Below are positions 16,239 through 24,037 of a stretch of 32,117 nucleotides of DNA, one piece after another. The stretch spans positions 1 through 32,117 of the forward strand of contig NZ_SMZO01000044.1 in NCBI RefSeq assembly GCF_004358675.1, in the 5' to 3' direction. The stretch is from Meridianimarinicoccus aquatilis (GTDB taxonomy: Bacteria; Pseudomonadota; Alphaproteobacteria; Rhodobacterales; Rhodobacteraceae). The position numbers were made by a program, and so were the translations under genes. A model generated the notes under the pieces. That model saw only the letters and a program-made list of their open reading frames with translations. It was not told where the DNA came from and did not search any database. Numbering within the stretch: the first letter of the stretch is position 1; each line of letters starts with the position of its first letter.

Positions 16239-16927
16239 AAGACGCCGCCACACAGACCGTTGCCGCCAACCCCTACGCATGGCCGTGGAACGGTGATCTG
16301 CGCCCGGAAAACACCGCACTCGTCATCATCGACATGCAGACAGATTTCTGCGGCGAAGGCGGGTATGTGGACAAGATGGGATACGATCTGTCGCTGACCC
16401 GTGCGCCGATTGAACCGATCAAGGCGGTGCTGTCGGCGATGCGCGCCGGGGGCTACCATATCATCCATACCCGCGAAGGGCACCGGCCCGATCTGGCGGA
16501 TTTGCCGCCAAACAAACGCTGGCGGTCGCAGCAGATTGGCGCGGGCATCGGCGATGTCGGGCCATGCGGCAAGATCCTTGTACGGGGCGAGCCGGGGTGG
16601 GACATCATCCCAGAGCTTTACCCGCTGGACGGTGAGCCGATCATCGACAAACCCGGCAAGGGAAGCTTCTGCGCGACCGATCTGGAACTGTTGCTGCGCA
16701 CGCGTCGGATAGACAATCTGATCCTCACTGGGATCACAACTGATGTATGCGTGTCCACCACCATGCGCGAAGCCAACGACCGGGGCTTTGAATGCCTCGT
16801 GCTGTCCGATTGCTGTGGCGCGACCGATGCGGGCAACCACGACGCCGCGCTCAAGATGGTGACCATGCAGGGCGGCGTGTTTGGCGCGGTCAGCGACAGC
16901 ACAACCCTGATCGCGGCCCTGCCATGA
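16235..16927 (+). CDS. biuH: Biuret hydrolase-like cysteine hydrolase (isochorismatase fold)
   Basis: A 230-residue cysteine amidohydrolase that overlaps the formamidase gene by ATGA. The Asp-Lys-Cys triad of the isochorismatase-like hydrolases is D33 ([10 protein letters not shown]), K139 ([11 protein letters not shown]) and C172 ([10 protein letters not shown]). The opening [10 protein letters not shown], the stretch [21 protein letters not shown], and the lid loop MQGGVFG (Q212) closely resemble the biuret hydrolase of Rhizobium. That enzyme splits biuret to allophanate and ammonium. No cyanuric acid hydrolase or allophanate hydrolase gene is in the window, so allophanate would have to be handled elsewhere. 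Guanylurea hydrolase, triuret hydrolase and carbamoylsarcosine amidase share the fold and are alternatives. Assignment is from recalled motifs. Confidence 0.78.
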   Translation: MKDAATQTVAANPYAWPWNGDLRPENTALVIIDMQTDFCGEGGYVDKMGYDLSLTRAPIEPIKAVLSAMRAGGYHIIHTREGHRPDLADLPPNKRWRSQQIGAGIGDVGPCGKILVRGEPGWDIIPELYPLDGEPIIDKPGKGSFCATDLELLLRTRRIDNLILTGITTDVCVSTTMREANDRGFECLVLSDCCGATDAGNHDAALKMVTMQGGVFGAVSDSTTLIAALP

Positions 16928-18447
16928 CACCTGAATTGCCCGAAGGTGCCATTGGTGTCGAAACCCTGCATATGACGATGCGCTTTGGGGGCTTCACGGC
17001 GCTGGACGATGTGTCGATCCGGATCGCGCCGGGCAGTTTTCATGCGTTGCTTGGTGAAAACGGCGCAGGCAAATCCACGTTGGTCAAATGCATGATGGGC
17101 TTCTACCACGCCACCGCTGGCGAGATGCTAGTCGCCGGACGCGAGGCGCGGGTGCCGGATCCGCGGGCGGCGCATGGGCTGGGGCTTGGAATGGTTTATC
17201 AGCATTTTACGCTGGTCCCGTCACTCACGGCAGCGGAAAACCTTGTCATCAGTCGCCCCGATGCGCCGCGTATCATCGACTGGCGGGCCGAACGGGCGGC
17301 GCTGGATGCGTTCATGGCGCGCATGCCGTTTCAGGTGCCACTGGATCAGCCGGTGCGCGCGTTGGCGGCGGGGGAAAAGCAGAAGCTGGAAATCCTCAAG
17401 CAGCTCTATCTTGGGCGGCGGTTTCTGATCCTGGATGAACCGACCTCTGTGCTTACTCCGTCCGAAGCGGACGAAGTGCTGGGCCATGTGCGCGCGCTGT
17501 GCGAAGCGGGCGAGATCACGGTGCTGATGATCACCCACAAGTTTCGTGAAGTGACTGCCTTTGCCGATGAGGTGTCGGTGCTGCGGCGCGGGCGGTTGGT
17601 TGGTGCCGGGCGCGTTGCGGACCTGAGCCATTCGGACATGGCCGCGATGATGATGGGCGATGCGGCGATTGCCGAACCGGCCCCGCGCACGGGCACAGCC
17701 GGTGGCATCGTCTTGTCGCTGTCGCAGGCGCGGGCGCGGGATCGATCCGGCTTGAAGGACATTGCGATAGACGCGCTTCAGGTGCGGGCAGGTGAAATCG
17801 TCGGGATTGCCGGAATATCCGGCAATGGCCAGATGGAGTTGATGGAGATCCTCACCGGGCAGCGGCCGCTGGAGTCTGGCGCAATTACAGTCAAGGGCAC
17901 ACCCTACACGGCGAGCCGCGCCGAAGCGCGAGAGCGTGCGGTGCGCTATCTGCCCGAAGAGCCGCTGCATAACGCCTGTGCGCCGCGCATGTCGGTGGCT
18001 GAAAACATCGGGTTTCGCAGCTTCGATCTGAACGGCAGCGGCACGCGGTTCTGGCTGTCAGGGCGCGAAATGCGCAAACTGGCGGCGGACCTGGTGGCGT
18101 CGTTCAAGGTCAAGACTGCGTCATTGGATGCGCCAATTGCGGCGCTGTCGGGCGGAAATGTGCAGCGTGCAGTTCTGGCGCGCGAGTTGACAGGTGATGT
18201 GGACGTGCTCGTCATATCCAATCCATGCTTCGGTCTGGACGTGTCCGCCGTTTCGGAAATTCGCGCGCGGATCATGGCGGCCCGGAACGCGGGGGCAGGG
18301 GTTTTGCTGATGTCCGAAGATCTGGATGAAATTCTGGAACTGTCCGACCGGGTTCTGGTCATGTCCGAAGGGCGCATCGTGCACGAGACAACCGCCGCGG
18401 CATCGGACCCGGCAACGCTGGGCCGGCATATGGGGGGCCATGCATGA
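16924..18447 (+). CDS. Double-domain ABC ATPase of importer B
   Basis: A 507-residue cytoplasmic ATPase. ATG 16924 overlaps the stop of the hydrolase gene; the longer in-frame start at 16792 would lie inside that gene. Domain 1 has Walker [10 protein letters not shown] (44-52), the Q-loop region [14 protein letters not shown] and Walker [12 protein letters not shown]. Its signature reads [13 protein letters not shown], with Ala for the usual Ser. Domain 2 is degenerate: [11 protein letters not shown] in place of Walker A, signature [15 protein letters not shown] and Walker [13 protein letters not shown]. It powers importer B. Unusually, the ATPase gene is separated from its permeases by two enzyme genes and is followed by a third, all translationally coupled, which ties transport and hydrolysis together. 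Confidence 0.9.
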   Translation: MTPELPEGAIGVETLHMTMRFGGFTALDDVSIRIAPGSFHALLGENGAGKSTLVKCMMGFYHATAGEMLVAGREARVPDPRAAHGLGLGMVYQHFTLVPSLTAAENLVISRPDAPRIIDWRAERAALDAFMARMPFQVPLDQPVRALAAGEKQKLEILKQLYLGRRFLILDEPTSVLTPSEADEVLGHVRALCEAGEITVLMITHKFREVTAFADEVSVLRRGRLVGAGRVADLSHSDMAAMMMGDAAIAEPAPRTGTAGGIVLSLSQARARDRSGLKDIAIDALQVRAGEIVGIAGISGNGQMELMEILTGQRPLESGAITVKGTPYTASRAEARERAVRYLPEEPLHNACAPRMSVAENIGFRSFDLNGSGTRFWLSGREMRKLAADLVASFKVKTASLDAPIAALSGGNVQRAVLARELTGDVDVLVISNPCFGLDVSAVSEIRARIMAARNAGAGVLLMSEDLDEILELSDRVLVMSEGRIVHETTAAASDPATLGRHMGGHA

Positions 18448-19118
18448 GCGTTATAACAGCAGCGCCTTTTGACTTCCCATTGCAGTCTGGCGCGTTGGGG
18501 CTGATCGTGATCGACATGCAGCGTGACTTCATCGAACCGGGCGGCTTTGGCGCGTCGCTGGGCAACGATGTCACACCGCTTCAGGCCATTGTGCCCACCA
18601 CAGCGCGCTTGATCGCGGGCTTTCGTGCGGCGGGGCTGCCGGTCATCCACACCCGCGAATGTCACCGCGCCGATCTGTCAGACTGCCCGCCCGCCAAGCG
18701 TGGAAGGGGCGGGGCCAGCCCAACCATAGGGGATCCGGGGCCCATGGGCCGCATTCTGATCGCGGGTGAGCCGGGGGCGGAAATTATACCTGAACTGGCC
18801 CCGCTGGCAGGTGAGGCGGTGATCGACAAGCCCGGCAAGGGCGCGTTTTATGCCACGCCGCTTGGGGACATTTTGGCTGATCTTGGGTTGCGCCAGTTGG
18901 TCTTTGCAGGCGTCACAACCGAGGTCTGTGTGCAATCCACCCTGCGCGAGGCGAATGACCGAGGCTTTGAATGTGTGCTCGCCGAGGATGCCACGGAAAG
19001 CTATTTCCCGGCGTTTAAGCAAGCCACGCTTGAGATGATCCGCGCGCAAGGCGCCATTGCCGGTTGGACAGCCACTGTGGACGATATCCTGACCGGAATA
19101 GGAATTGCGCATGACTGA
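18444..19118 (+). CDS. Second cysteine hydrolase, biuret/triuret hydrolase-like paralogue
   Basis: A 224-residue isochorismatase-fold amidohydrolase, starting in an ATGA overlap with the ATPase gene. The triad is D24 (IVIDMQRDF), K129 (VIDKPGKGAFY) and C162 (GVTTEVCVQST). It shares with the neighbour at 16235 the signatures HTRECHRADLSD, GRILIAGEPGAEIIPEL and [11 protein letters not shown], so the pair arose by old duplication. The lid loop differs: AQGAIAGW replaces MQGGVFGAV, and the cysteine after SDC is replaced by EDATESYFPAF. It therefore probably acts on a related but different ureide, such as triuret, a carboxylated or formylated biuret, or guanylurea. Which one cannot be decided from sequence. 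Confidence 0.72.
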   Translation: MSVITAAPFDFPLQSGALGLIVIDMQRDFIEPGGFGASLGNDVTPLQAIVPTTARLIAGFRAAGLPVIHTRECHRADLSDCPPAKRGRGGASPTIGDPGPMGRILIAGEPGAEIIPELAPLAGEAVIDKPGKGAFYATPLGDILADLGLRQLVFAGVTTEVCVQSTLREANDRGFECVLAEDATESYFPAFKQATLEMIRAQGAIAGWTATVDDILTGIGIAHD

Positions 19119-19452
19119 AGCATACAGCTTTCCCAATCTCTTGTCGGGTGGATGGCGGAATATGGATTTCGGCCCGTTCCGAGATGGCGTCGAGATTTGT
19201 AGACTGGCAGAAGGTTCACCCGAAGTTGCGCTTTTACGCTATGCGCCGGGCGCGAGCGTGCCGTTGCACAGTCATCCGGGGCTAGAGGTCGTGCTGGTTC
19301 TGGAGGGGGCGCAAACAGATGAAAACGGCCGTCACGAAACCGGTGCGCTTGTTCTCAACCCGCCGGGCACGCAGCATTCGGTGCAATCAGACGTGGGATG
19401 CACCGTGCTGATCCAATGGGAACGCCCGGTCCAGATCCTCGGCGGAATCTGA
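19111..19452 (+). CDS. Small single-domain cupin protein
   Basis: A 113-residue protein. ATG 19111 has AGGA seven bases upstream and overlaps the previous gene by eight bases. It is a single cupin barrel resembling the ChrR C-terminal domain (cupin_7). Metal ligands are visible as H-S-H in SVPLHSHPG, a glutamate in LEVVLVLEG and a histidine in PGTQHSV. It lacks the N-terminal zinc-binding anti-sigma part of ChrR, and no sigma factor gene is adjacent. It closes operon B, so it may be an isomerase, a small-molecule hydrolase or a sensor linked to the pathway. The function is not known. Confidence 0.7.
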   Translation: MTEAYSFPNLLSGGWRNMDFGPFRDGVEICRLAEGSPEVALLRYAPGASVPLHSHPGLEVVLVLEGAQTDENGRHETGALVLNPPGTQHSVQSDVGCTVLIQWERPVQILGGI

Positions 19453-19559
19453 CCAAACGGCTCTTATCGCGCGTTGAACCGGGTCGGCAATGTGATCGGC
19501 CTGGATATGCCTCTGCCCAAATTTCAGTTAAACGAAATTACGAAGAACTTCAGAAACTT

Positions 19560-19583
19560 CCCGCCCACTGAGTAGCGGACGGG
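19560..19583 (-). terminator. Possible terminator between convergent operon B and gmaS
   Basis: CCCGCCC (19560-19566) and GGACGGG (19577-19583) can form a 7-bp stem with a 10-base loop. On the minus strand the single odd pair is a G-U wobble, while on the plus strand it is a C-A mismatch. That makes it better suited to end the mgs-gmaS transcript. No strong U-run follows. The rest of 19453-19607 shows nothing else. Confidence 0.35.
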
Positions 19584-19607
19584 CAGGGGAGGCGATGGAA
19601 AAGCAGA

Positions 19608-20915
19608 TTATACGTCGAGCGTATTCAGCCTTTCCCATTCCGAGAAATGCGCGGTGTAGGATCGCCATTCGATGTGCTTGATCTTTTGGAACGCAGCGGA
19701 AAATTCTTCGCCCATCGCAGCCTTGAAGCCGTCATTCGCATCGAACGCGCGCAGCGCATCAAGAAGGTTCAAGGGAAGGGTGATTGCATCCGTCACAAGG
19801 TGCCCTTCGGCATACATATCCAAATCGCACCGCGGGCCGGGATCTGCCTTCTGGGTCAGCCCATCCATCCCAGCGGCGATAATCGCGGCCTGAAGCAGAT
19901 AGGGGTTTGCCGCCCCATCGGGCAGACGGAGTTCAAACCGGCCCGGACCGGGAACGCGGACCATGTGGGTGCGGTTGTTGCCGGTCCAAGTGACGGTGTT
20001 TGGCGCCCACGTCGCCCCGGATGTCGTGCGTGGCGCATTCAGTCGTTTATAACTATTCACCGTTGGATTGGTGATCGCGCACATGGCTGTGGCGTGGGTC
20101 ATGATCCCGCCAAGGAAATGACGCCCCTGTTCCGACAACCCCATATCGGCACTGGGGTCGGCAAAGGCGTTGGTGGTCCCGTCCATGTCCCAGACCGAGA
20201 TATGTGCGTGGCAGCCATTGCCCGTCAGCCCTTCGATGGGTTTGGGCATGAAGGTTGCGCGCAAGCCGTGCTTTTCAGCAACCGATTTGACCATGAATTT
20301 GAAAAAGCTGTGCCGGTCAGCCGTGACAAGCGCATCGGCGAAATCCCAGTTCATTTCAAATTGGCCGTTCGCGTCTTCGTGGTCGTTCTGGTACGGGTTC
20401 CAGCCCAATTCCAGCATGTAATCGCAAATCTCGGCGACAACATCATAGCGGCGCATCACGGCCTGCTGGTCGTAGCAGGGCTTTTCCGCGATGTCCTGAG
20501 GATCGGAAATAGCGCGCCCGTCCGGCTCCAGCAAAAAGAACTCTGCTTCAACACCGGTTTTGACGCGTAAGCCTGCCTCTGCCGCCATCGCGACCTGACG
20601 GCGCAGCACGTTGCGCGGGGCCTGATCAACAGGCACCCCTTCCATGATCGGGTCGGCGGGCACCCAAGCGACATCGGGTTTCCATGGCAGTTGGATCACC
20701 GCCGCCGGGTCTGGCACGGCCAGCATGTCGGGATGGGCGGGGGTCAGATCCAGCCAGGTGGCGAAACCGGCAAAGCCGGCCCCGTCTTCTTGCATCTCGG
20801 CGATGGCTTGGGCGGGGACCAGTTTCGCCCGTTGTCCACCGGCCAGATCTGTGAACGAAATCATGAAATACTTGATGCCCTTTTCGCGGGCAAAATCGGC
20901 AAGATCTTGTGTCAT
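19608..20915 (-). CDS. gmaS: Gamma-glutamylmethylamide synthetase
   Basis: A 435-residue ATP-dependent ligase of the glutamine synthetase superfamily (GSIII/GlnT-like branch). It joins glutamate to methylamine, the first step of the NMG pathway in the cytoplasm. ATG 20915 has GAGGAG six to seven bases upstream. Catalytic-core motifs are GVEAEFFLLE (metal and ATP site), FEMNWDFADAL, GNGCHAHISVWD (the glutamate-binding loop) and NRTHMVRVPGPGRFELRLPD. The N-terminal part begins with DLAGGQRAKLVP, where ordinary GlnA has its beta-grasp domain. GlnA-type feedback and adenylylation motifs were not seen. Position directly after mgsABC and its length fit GmaS rather than housekeeping GlnA. It is the last gene of the minus-strand operon, ten bases after mgsC. 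Confidence 0.93.
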   Translation of the reverse strand: MTQDLADFAREKGIKYFMISFTDLAGGQRAKLVPAQAIAEMQEDGAGFAGFATWLDLTPAHPDMLAVPDPAAVIQLPWKPDVAWVPADPIMEGVPVDQAPRNVLRRQVAMAAEAGLRVKTGVEAEFFLLEPDGRAISDPQDIAEKPCYDQQAVMRRYDVVAEICDYMLELGWNPYQNDHEDANGQFEMNWDFADALVTADRHSFFKFMVKSVAEKHGLRATFMPKPIEGLTGNGCHAHISVWDMDGTTNAFADPSADMGLSEQGRHFLGGIMTHATAMCAITNPTVNSYKRLNAPRTTSGATWAPNTVTWTGNNRTHMVRVPGPGRFELRLPDGAANPYLLQAAIIAAGMDGLTQKADPGPRCDLDMYAEGHLVTDAITLPLNLLDALRAFDANDGFKAAMGEEFSAAFQKIKHIEWRSYTAHFSEWERLNTLDV

Positions 20916-20925
20916 CGTTATCTCC

Positions 20926-22263
20926 TCAATACCCGCCGCGACCGGGGATCCAGTCAGTTCCGGCTAGTGGCACGCCCGCCATCGCGGCAGCTTCAACAGT
21001 AAGTGCGCAAAGATCCTCTGGCTCCAGATTGTGGACGTGGCTTTTGCCGCAGGCGCGTGCGATGGTTTGCGCTTCAAGCGTCAGGACGTTCAGGTAGTTG
21101 CGCAGCCGCCGGCCCGCAGCAATCGGGTCAAGTCGCGCCATGAGTTCAGGGTCTTGTGTGGTGATACCGGCCGGGTCGCGGCCTTCGTGCCAATCGTCAT
21201 AAGCCCCCGCAGTGGTGCCAAGCGCGTTGTATTCCTTTTCCCATTTCGGGTCGTTGTCCCCCAGCGCGATCAAAGCCGCACTGCCGATGGAGACGGCATC
21301 CGCCCCAAGGGCCAGCGCCTTGGCCACATCCGCGCCAGTGCGAATACCGCCTGACACGACCAGTTGCACTTCGCGGTGCATGCCCATGTCCTGAAGTGCC
21401 TTCACCGCAGGTCTGATACAGGCAAGTGTCGGCTGACCCACATGTTCGATAAAGACATCCTGCGTGGCTGCGGTGCCGCCCTGCATCCCATCGAGCACAA
21501 CCACATCCGCTCCGGCTTTCACCGCCAGCGTGGTGTCATAATAGGGGCGCGCGCCACCGATCTTGATGTAAATCGGCTTTTCCCAGCCCGTGATTTCACG
21601 CAGTTCAAGGATCTTGATTTCAAGATCATCCGGCCCGGTCCAGTCGGGGTGACGGCAGGCCGAGCGCTGGTCGATCCCGACCGGCAAATCGCGCATGCCG
21701 GCCACGCGTTCGGTGATCTTTTGCCCCAACAACATGCCGCCCCCGCCGGGCTTTGCGCCCTGGCCGACCACAATTTCAATGGCGTCTGCCCGACGCAGAT
21801 CGTCGGGGTTCATGCCATAGCGCGACGGCAGATATTGATAGACCAGTTTATCAGAATGGCCGCGTTCTTCTTCAGTCATGCCACCATCGCCGGTTGTGGT
21901 GGATGTGCCTGCCATCGATGCGCCGCGCCCCAACGCCTCTTTGGCGGGGCCGGACAACGAGCCAAAGCTCATGCCGGCGATGGTGATTGGAATTGCCAGT
22001 TCAATTGGCTTTGACGCAAAGCGCGTGCCCAGCGTGACCGCAGTTTCGCATTTCTCGCGGTACCCTTCGAGCGGATAGCGCGAGATTGAGGCGCCCAAAA
22101 ACAGCAGGTCATCGAAATGCGGGACTTTCCGTTTGGCCCCGCCACCCCGAATATCGTAGATGCCGGTGGCTGCCGCGCGGCGGATTTCGGCGTTGATGTC
22201 ATTCGAGAACGTCGCGCTTTGGCGTGGTTCAGTGCGGGGCGTGCCCGTGTCGTGATCTTTCAT
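20926..22263 (-). CDS. mgsC: N-methylglutamate synthase, FMN-binding subunit C
   Basis: A 445-residue subunit homologous to the FMN domain of glutamate synthase (GltB) and to GlxD. ATG 22263 follows TGAGGAA and lies 11 bases after the mgsB stop. A longer in-frame ORF runs back into mgsB and is not used. FMN-binding stretches are PITIAGMSFGSLS (about 92-104), IYIKIGGARP (231-240) and VVSGGIRTGADVAKALALGADAVSIGSAA (312-340). In ordinary GltB a CxxxxxCxxxxC cluster motif follows. Here residues 346-369 form an acidic, Trp- and Tyr-rich insert without cysteines before GRDPAGITTQDPEL. Loss of the [3Fe-4S] motif fits a redox-neutral exchange of methylamine for the glutamate amino group. This is typical of the clade as I recall it. 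Confidence 0.92.
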   Translation of the reverse strand: MKDHDTGTPRTEPRQSATFSNDINAEIRRAAATGIYDIRGGGAKRKVPHFDDLLFLGASISRYPLEGYREKCETAVTLGTRFASKPIELAIPITIAGMSFGSLSGPAKEALGRGASMAGTSTTTGDGGMTEEERGHSDKLVYQYLPSRYGMNPDDLRRADAIEIVVGQGAKPGGGGMLLGQKITERVAGMRDLPVGIDQRSACRHPDWTGPDDLEIKILELREITGWEKPIYIKIGGARPYYDTTLAVKAGADVVVLDGMQGGTAATQDVFIEHVGQPTLACIRPAVKALQDMGMHREVQLVVSGGIRTGADVAKALALGADAVSIGSAALIALGDNDPKWEKEYNALGTTAGAYDDWHEGRDPAGITTQDPELMARLDPIAAGRRLRNYLNVLTLEAQTIARACGKSHVHNLEPEDLCALTVEAAAMAGVPLAGTDWIPGRGGY

Positions 22264-22274
22264 TCCCGTGTTCC

Positions 22275-22958
22275 TCAATACGCCTGCGCGTTGTCGATGT
22301 GGAAATTGTACAGCTGGCGGGCGGATCCATAGCGGCGGAATTCGGCCGGGTCGGCATCGACGCCTGCGCGGGCCAACAAATCGTTCAGCAAGTCGATGTG
22401 CTCTTGCCGCATTTCCTTTTCGATGCAGTCTGTGCCCAGCGACGCCACTGACCCGCGCACGAAAAGGCGCGCTTCGTAGAGGCTGTCGCCAAGAGCATCT
22501 CCAGCATCGCCAAGAACAACCAGATTGCCTTTTTGGGCCATGAAGGCCGACATGTGGCCGATGTCGCCTTGCACGACGATGTCGATCCCTTTCATCGAGA
22601 TACCGCAGCGCGACGAGGCATTTCCGCGGACCACCAAGAGCCCGCCATGGCCGGTCGCGCCCGCGTACTGGCTGGCATCCCCATCGACAACGACCATACC
22701 CGACATCATGTTTTCGGCGACGCCAGGGCCAACCGATCCGGCAACCTGAACCGTTGCGTGTTTGTTCATGCCGGCGCAATAATAGCCCGTTGACCCAGCG
22801 ATCTTGACAGCGATCGGTGCATTCAGACCCACAGCAAGCGCGTGGCTGCCTCGTGGATTGATGATCTCGTATTCTGCGTTTGACTGGGTGCCGTTCAGGC
22901 TTTGTAGTTCTGCATTGACGCTGCGCAGCGCCTGTTCACTCAGATCCAGTATCGTCAT
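22275..22958 (-). CDS. mgsB: N-methylglutamate synthase, GXGXG subunit B
   Basis: A 227-residue protein made almost only of the GXGXG beta-helix found at the C-terminus of glutamate synthase and in GlxC. The repeating turns are visible: GSTGYYCAGMNKHATVQVAG, GSVGPGVAENMMSG, GDASQYAGATGHGG, GNASSRCGISMKG and GDAGDALGDSLYEA. A short helical tail follows (RQEHIDLLNDLLARAGVD). It has a structural role, holding the amidotransferase and FMN subunits together. It starts two bases after the mgsA stop. Confidence 0.92.
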   Translation of the reverse strand: MTILDLSEQALRSVNAELQSLNGTQSNAEYEIINPRGSHALAVGLNAPIAVKIAGSTGYYCAGMNKHATVQVAGSVGPGVAENMMSGMVVVDGDASQYAGATGHGGLLVVRGNASSRCGISMKGIDIVVQGDIGHMSAFMAQKGNLVVLGDAGDALGDSLYEARLFVRGSVASLGTDCIEKEMRQEHIDLLNDLLARAGVDADPAEFRRYGSARQLYNFHIDNAQAY

Positions 22959-22960
22959 GC

Positions 22961-23857
22961 TTAGCGCTCCCAGAAATAGACTTTTGCAGGCTGCGGTTCC
23001 CAGACGCGCGCATCTTTAATGCCCGGAAGGTCCACCAATGCCCGGTATTCCGACCCGAAGGCCACAAAACGGTCGGTTTCCGCCATGACGGCGGGTTTGC
23101 ACGCGATCGGGTCGCGCAAGACCCCAAAGCCGGTCTCGGTTCCGACCACGAACGTGTAGAAGCCATCAAGATCGTCAAGCCCGGCCTGCAATGCGCCGCC
23201 AAGGTTATCGCCGCCCTGCATCCGGCGCGTAAGATAGGCCGCTGCCACTTCGCTGTCGTTCTCGGTTTCGAAATGCATTCCGTCGCGCACCAGTTTGCGC
23301 CGCAGCGAGTTGTGGTTCGACAGCGATCCGTTATGCACAAGGCACTGGTCAGACCCGGTCGAAAATGGGTGCGCGCCCAGAGTCGTGACCGCCGATTCAG
23401 TGGCCATTCGGGTATGTCCGATCCCATGGGTGCCGTGCATCGCTGCGACGCTGAACTCGGCTGCCACCTTTTCGGGCAGTCCGGTTTCCTTGAAAATTTC
23501 GATCCGGTTGCCCTGACTCATGATTCGAAGCTCAGGAAAGTCGCTGCGGATCATGGTCAAAACGGTGTCAGCGGCGCTCTTTGCCAGCGCGATTACGGCG
23601 TGAGACCCCTTCTCCAGCAATTGCGCAGGGGCGCCGGTCAGCTTTGCGATCCGGTCCGACAACGCAGGGAAATCCGTCGCCGGGTCCAGCGATTGCACAG
23701 TGATCTTAAAGGGTTTTGCGCTGTCTTCGCTATAAATGGCTATCCCGGCACTGTCCGGGCCACGGTCCGTCATTGTGACCAGCATGGCGGTCAGCATCGC
23801 ACCCAAATCGGGCTCCAGCGTGCTGTCCTTCAGAAACAGCCCAACAATGCCACACAT
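22961..23857 (-). CDS. mgsA: N-methylglutamate synthase, class II amidotransferase subunit A
   Basis: A 298-residue Ntn-type glutamine amidotransferase. The N-terminal MCGIVGLF exposes the catalytic Cys2 after Met removal. The conserved substrate pocket follows: GIGHTRMATES (Arg loop), HPFSTGSDQCLVHNGSLSNHNSL (NG oxyanion) and END-SEVAAAYLTRRM. In this pathway it should release methylamine from gamma-glutamylmethylamide and pass it to MgsC. It is the first gene of the mgsABC-gmaS operon. AAGGGA precedes ATG 23857. The preceding 180 bases carry palindromes that could be regulator sites. Confidence 0.92.
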   Translation of the reverse strand: MCGIVGLFLKDSTLEPDLGAMLTAMLVTMTDRGPDSAGIAIYSEDSAKPFKITVQSLDPATDFPALSDRIAKLTGAPAQLLEKGSHAVIALAKSAADTVLTMIRSDFPELRIMSQGNRIEIFKETGLPEKVAAEFSVAAMHGTHGIGHTRMATESAVTTLGAHPFSTGSDQCLVHNGSLSNHNSLRRKLVRDGMHFETENDSEVAAAYLTRRMQGGDNLGGALQAGLDDLDGFYTFVVGTETGFGVLRDPIACKPAVMAETDRFVAFGSEYRALVDLPGIKDARVWEPQPAKVYFWER

Positions 23858-23878
23858 GATTGATTCCCTTTCGTGAAT

Positions 23879-23926
23879 GGTACGTTCATCATCGCTGATA
23901 ATGTACCGAAGAGAAAGTTTCTTTCT
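23879..23926. promoter_or_regulatory. Candidate regulator sites upstream of mgsA
   Basis: A perfect 15-bp palindrome, AGAAAGTTTCTTTCT, lies at 23912-23926. A second inverted pair, GGTAC (23879-23883) and GTACC (23903-23907), lies closer to the gene. Both are in the 180-bp gap between the XRE-cupin gene and mgsA, where the operon promoter must be. The A+T-rich palindrome fits a dimeric XRE-type repressor, which is inference. Confidence 0.45.
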
Positions 23927-24037
23927 TAAAAAGTAAGATCGGTGCAGGTATTTTTAGCTCGTCAACTGGGCCAAGCGGCATCCGACAACCATCAACATCC
24001 CATGATGCCGACGCCGGACCGGCGCGGGATCAAAGGA

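Noticed and set aside
19608-20915. Ordinary glutamine synthetase glnA
   Set aside because: Length, the DLAGGQRAK start and position after mgsABC match the GlnT/GmaS branch. The GlnA adenylylation region was not seen.
20926-22779. 617-residue open frame extending mgsC far upstream
   Set aside because: The first 172 residues overlap mgsB in another frame and look like low-complexity shadow sequence. The real mgsC start at 22263 has a ribosome-binding site and the normal N-terminus.
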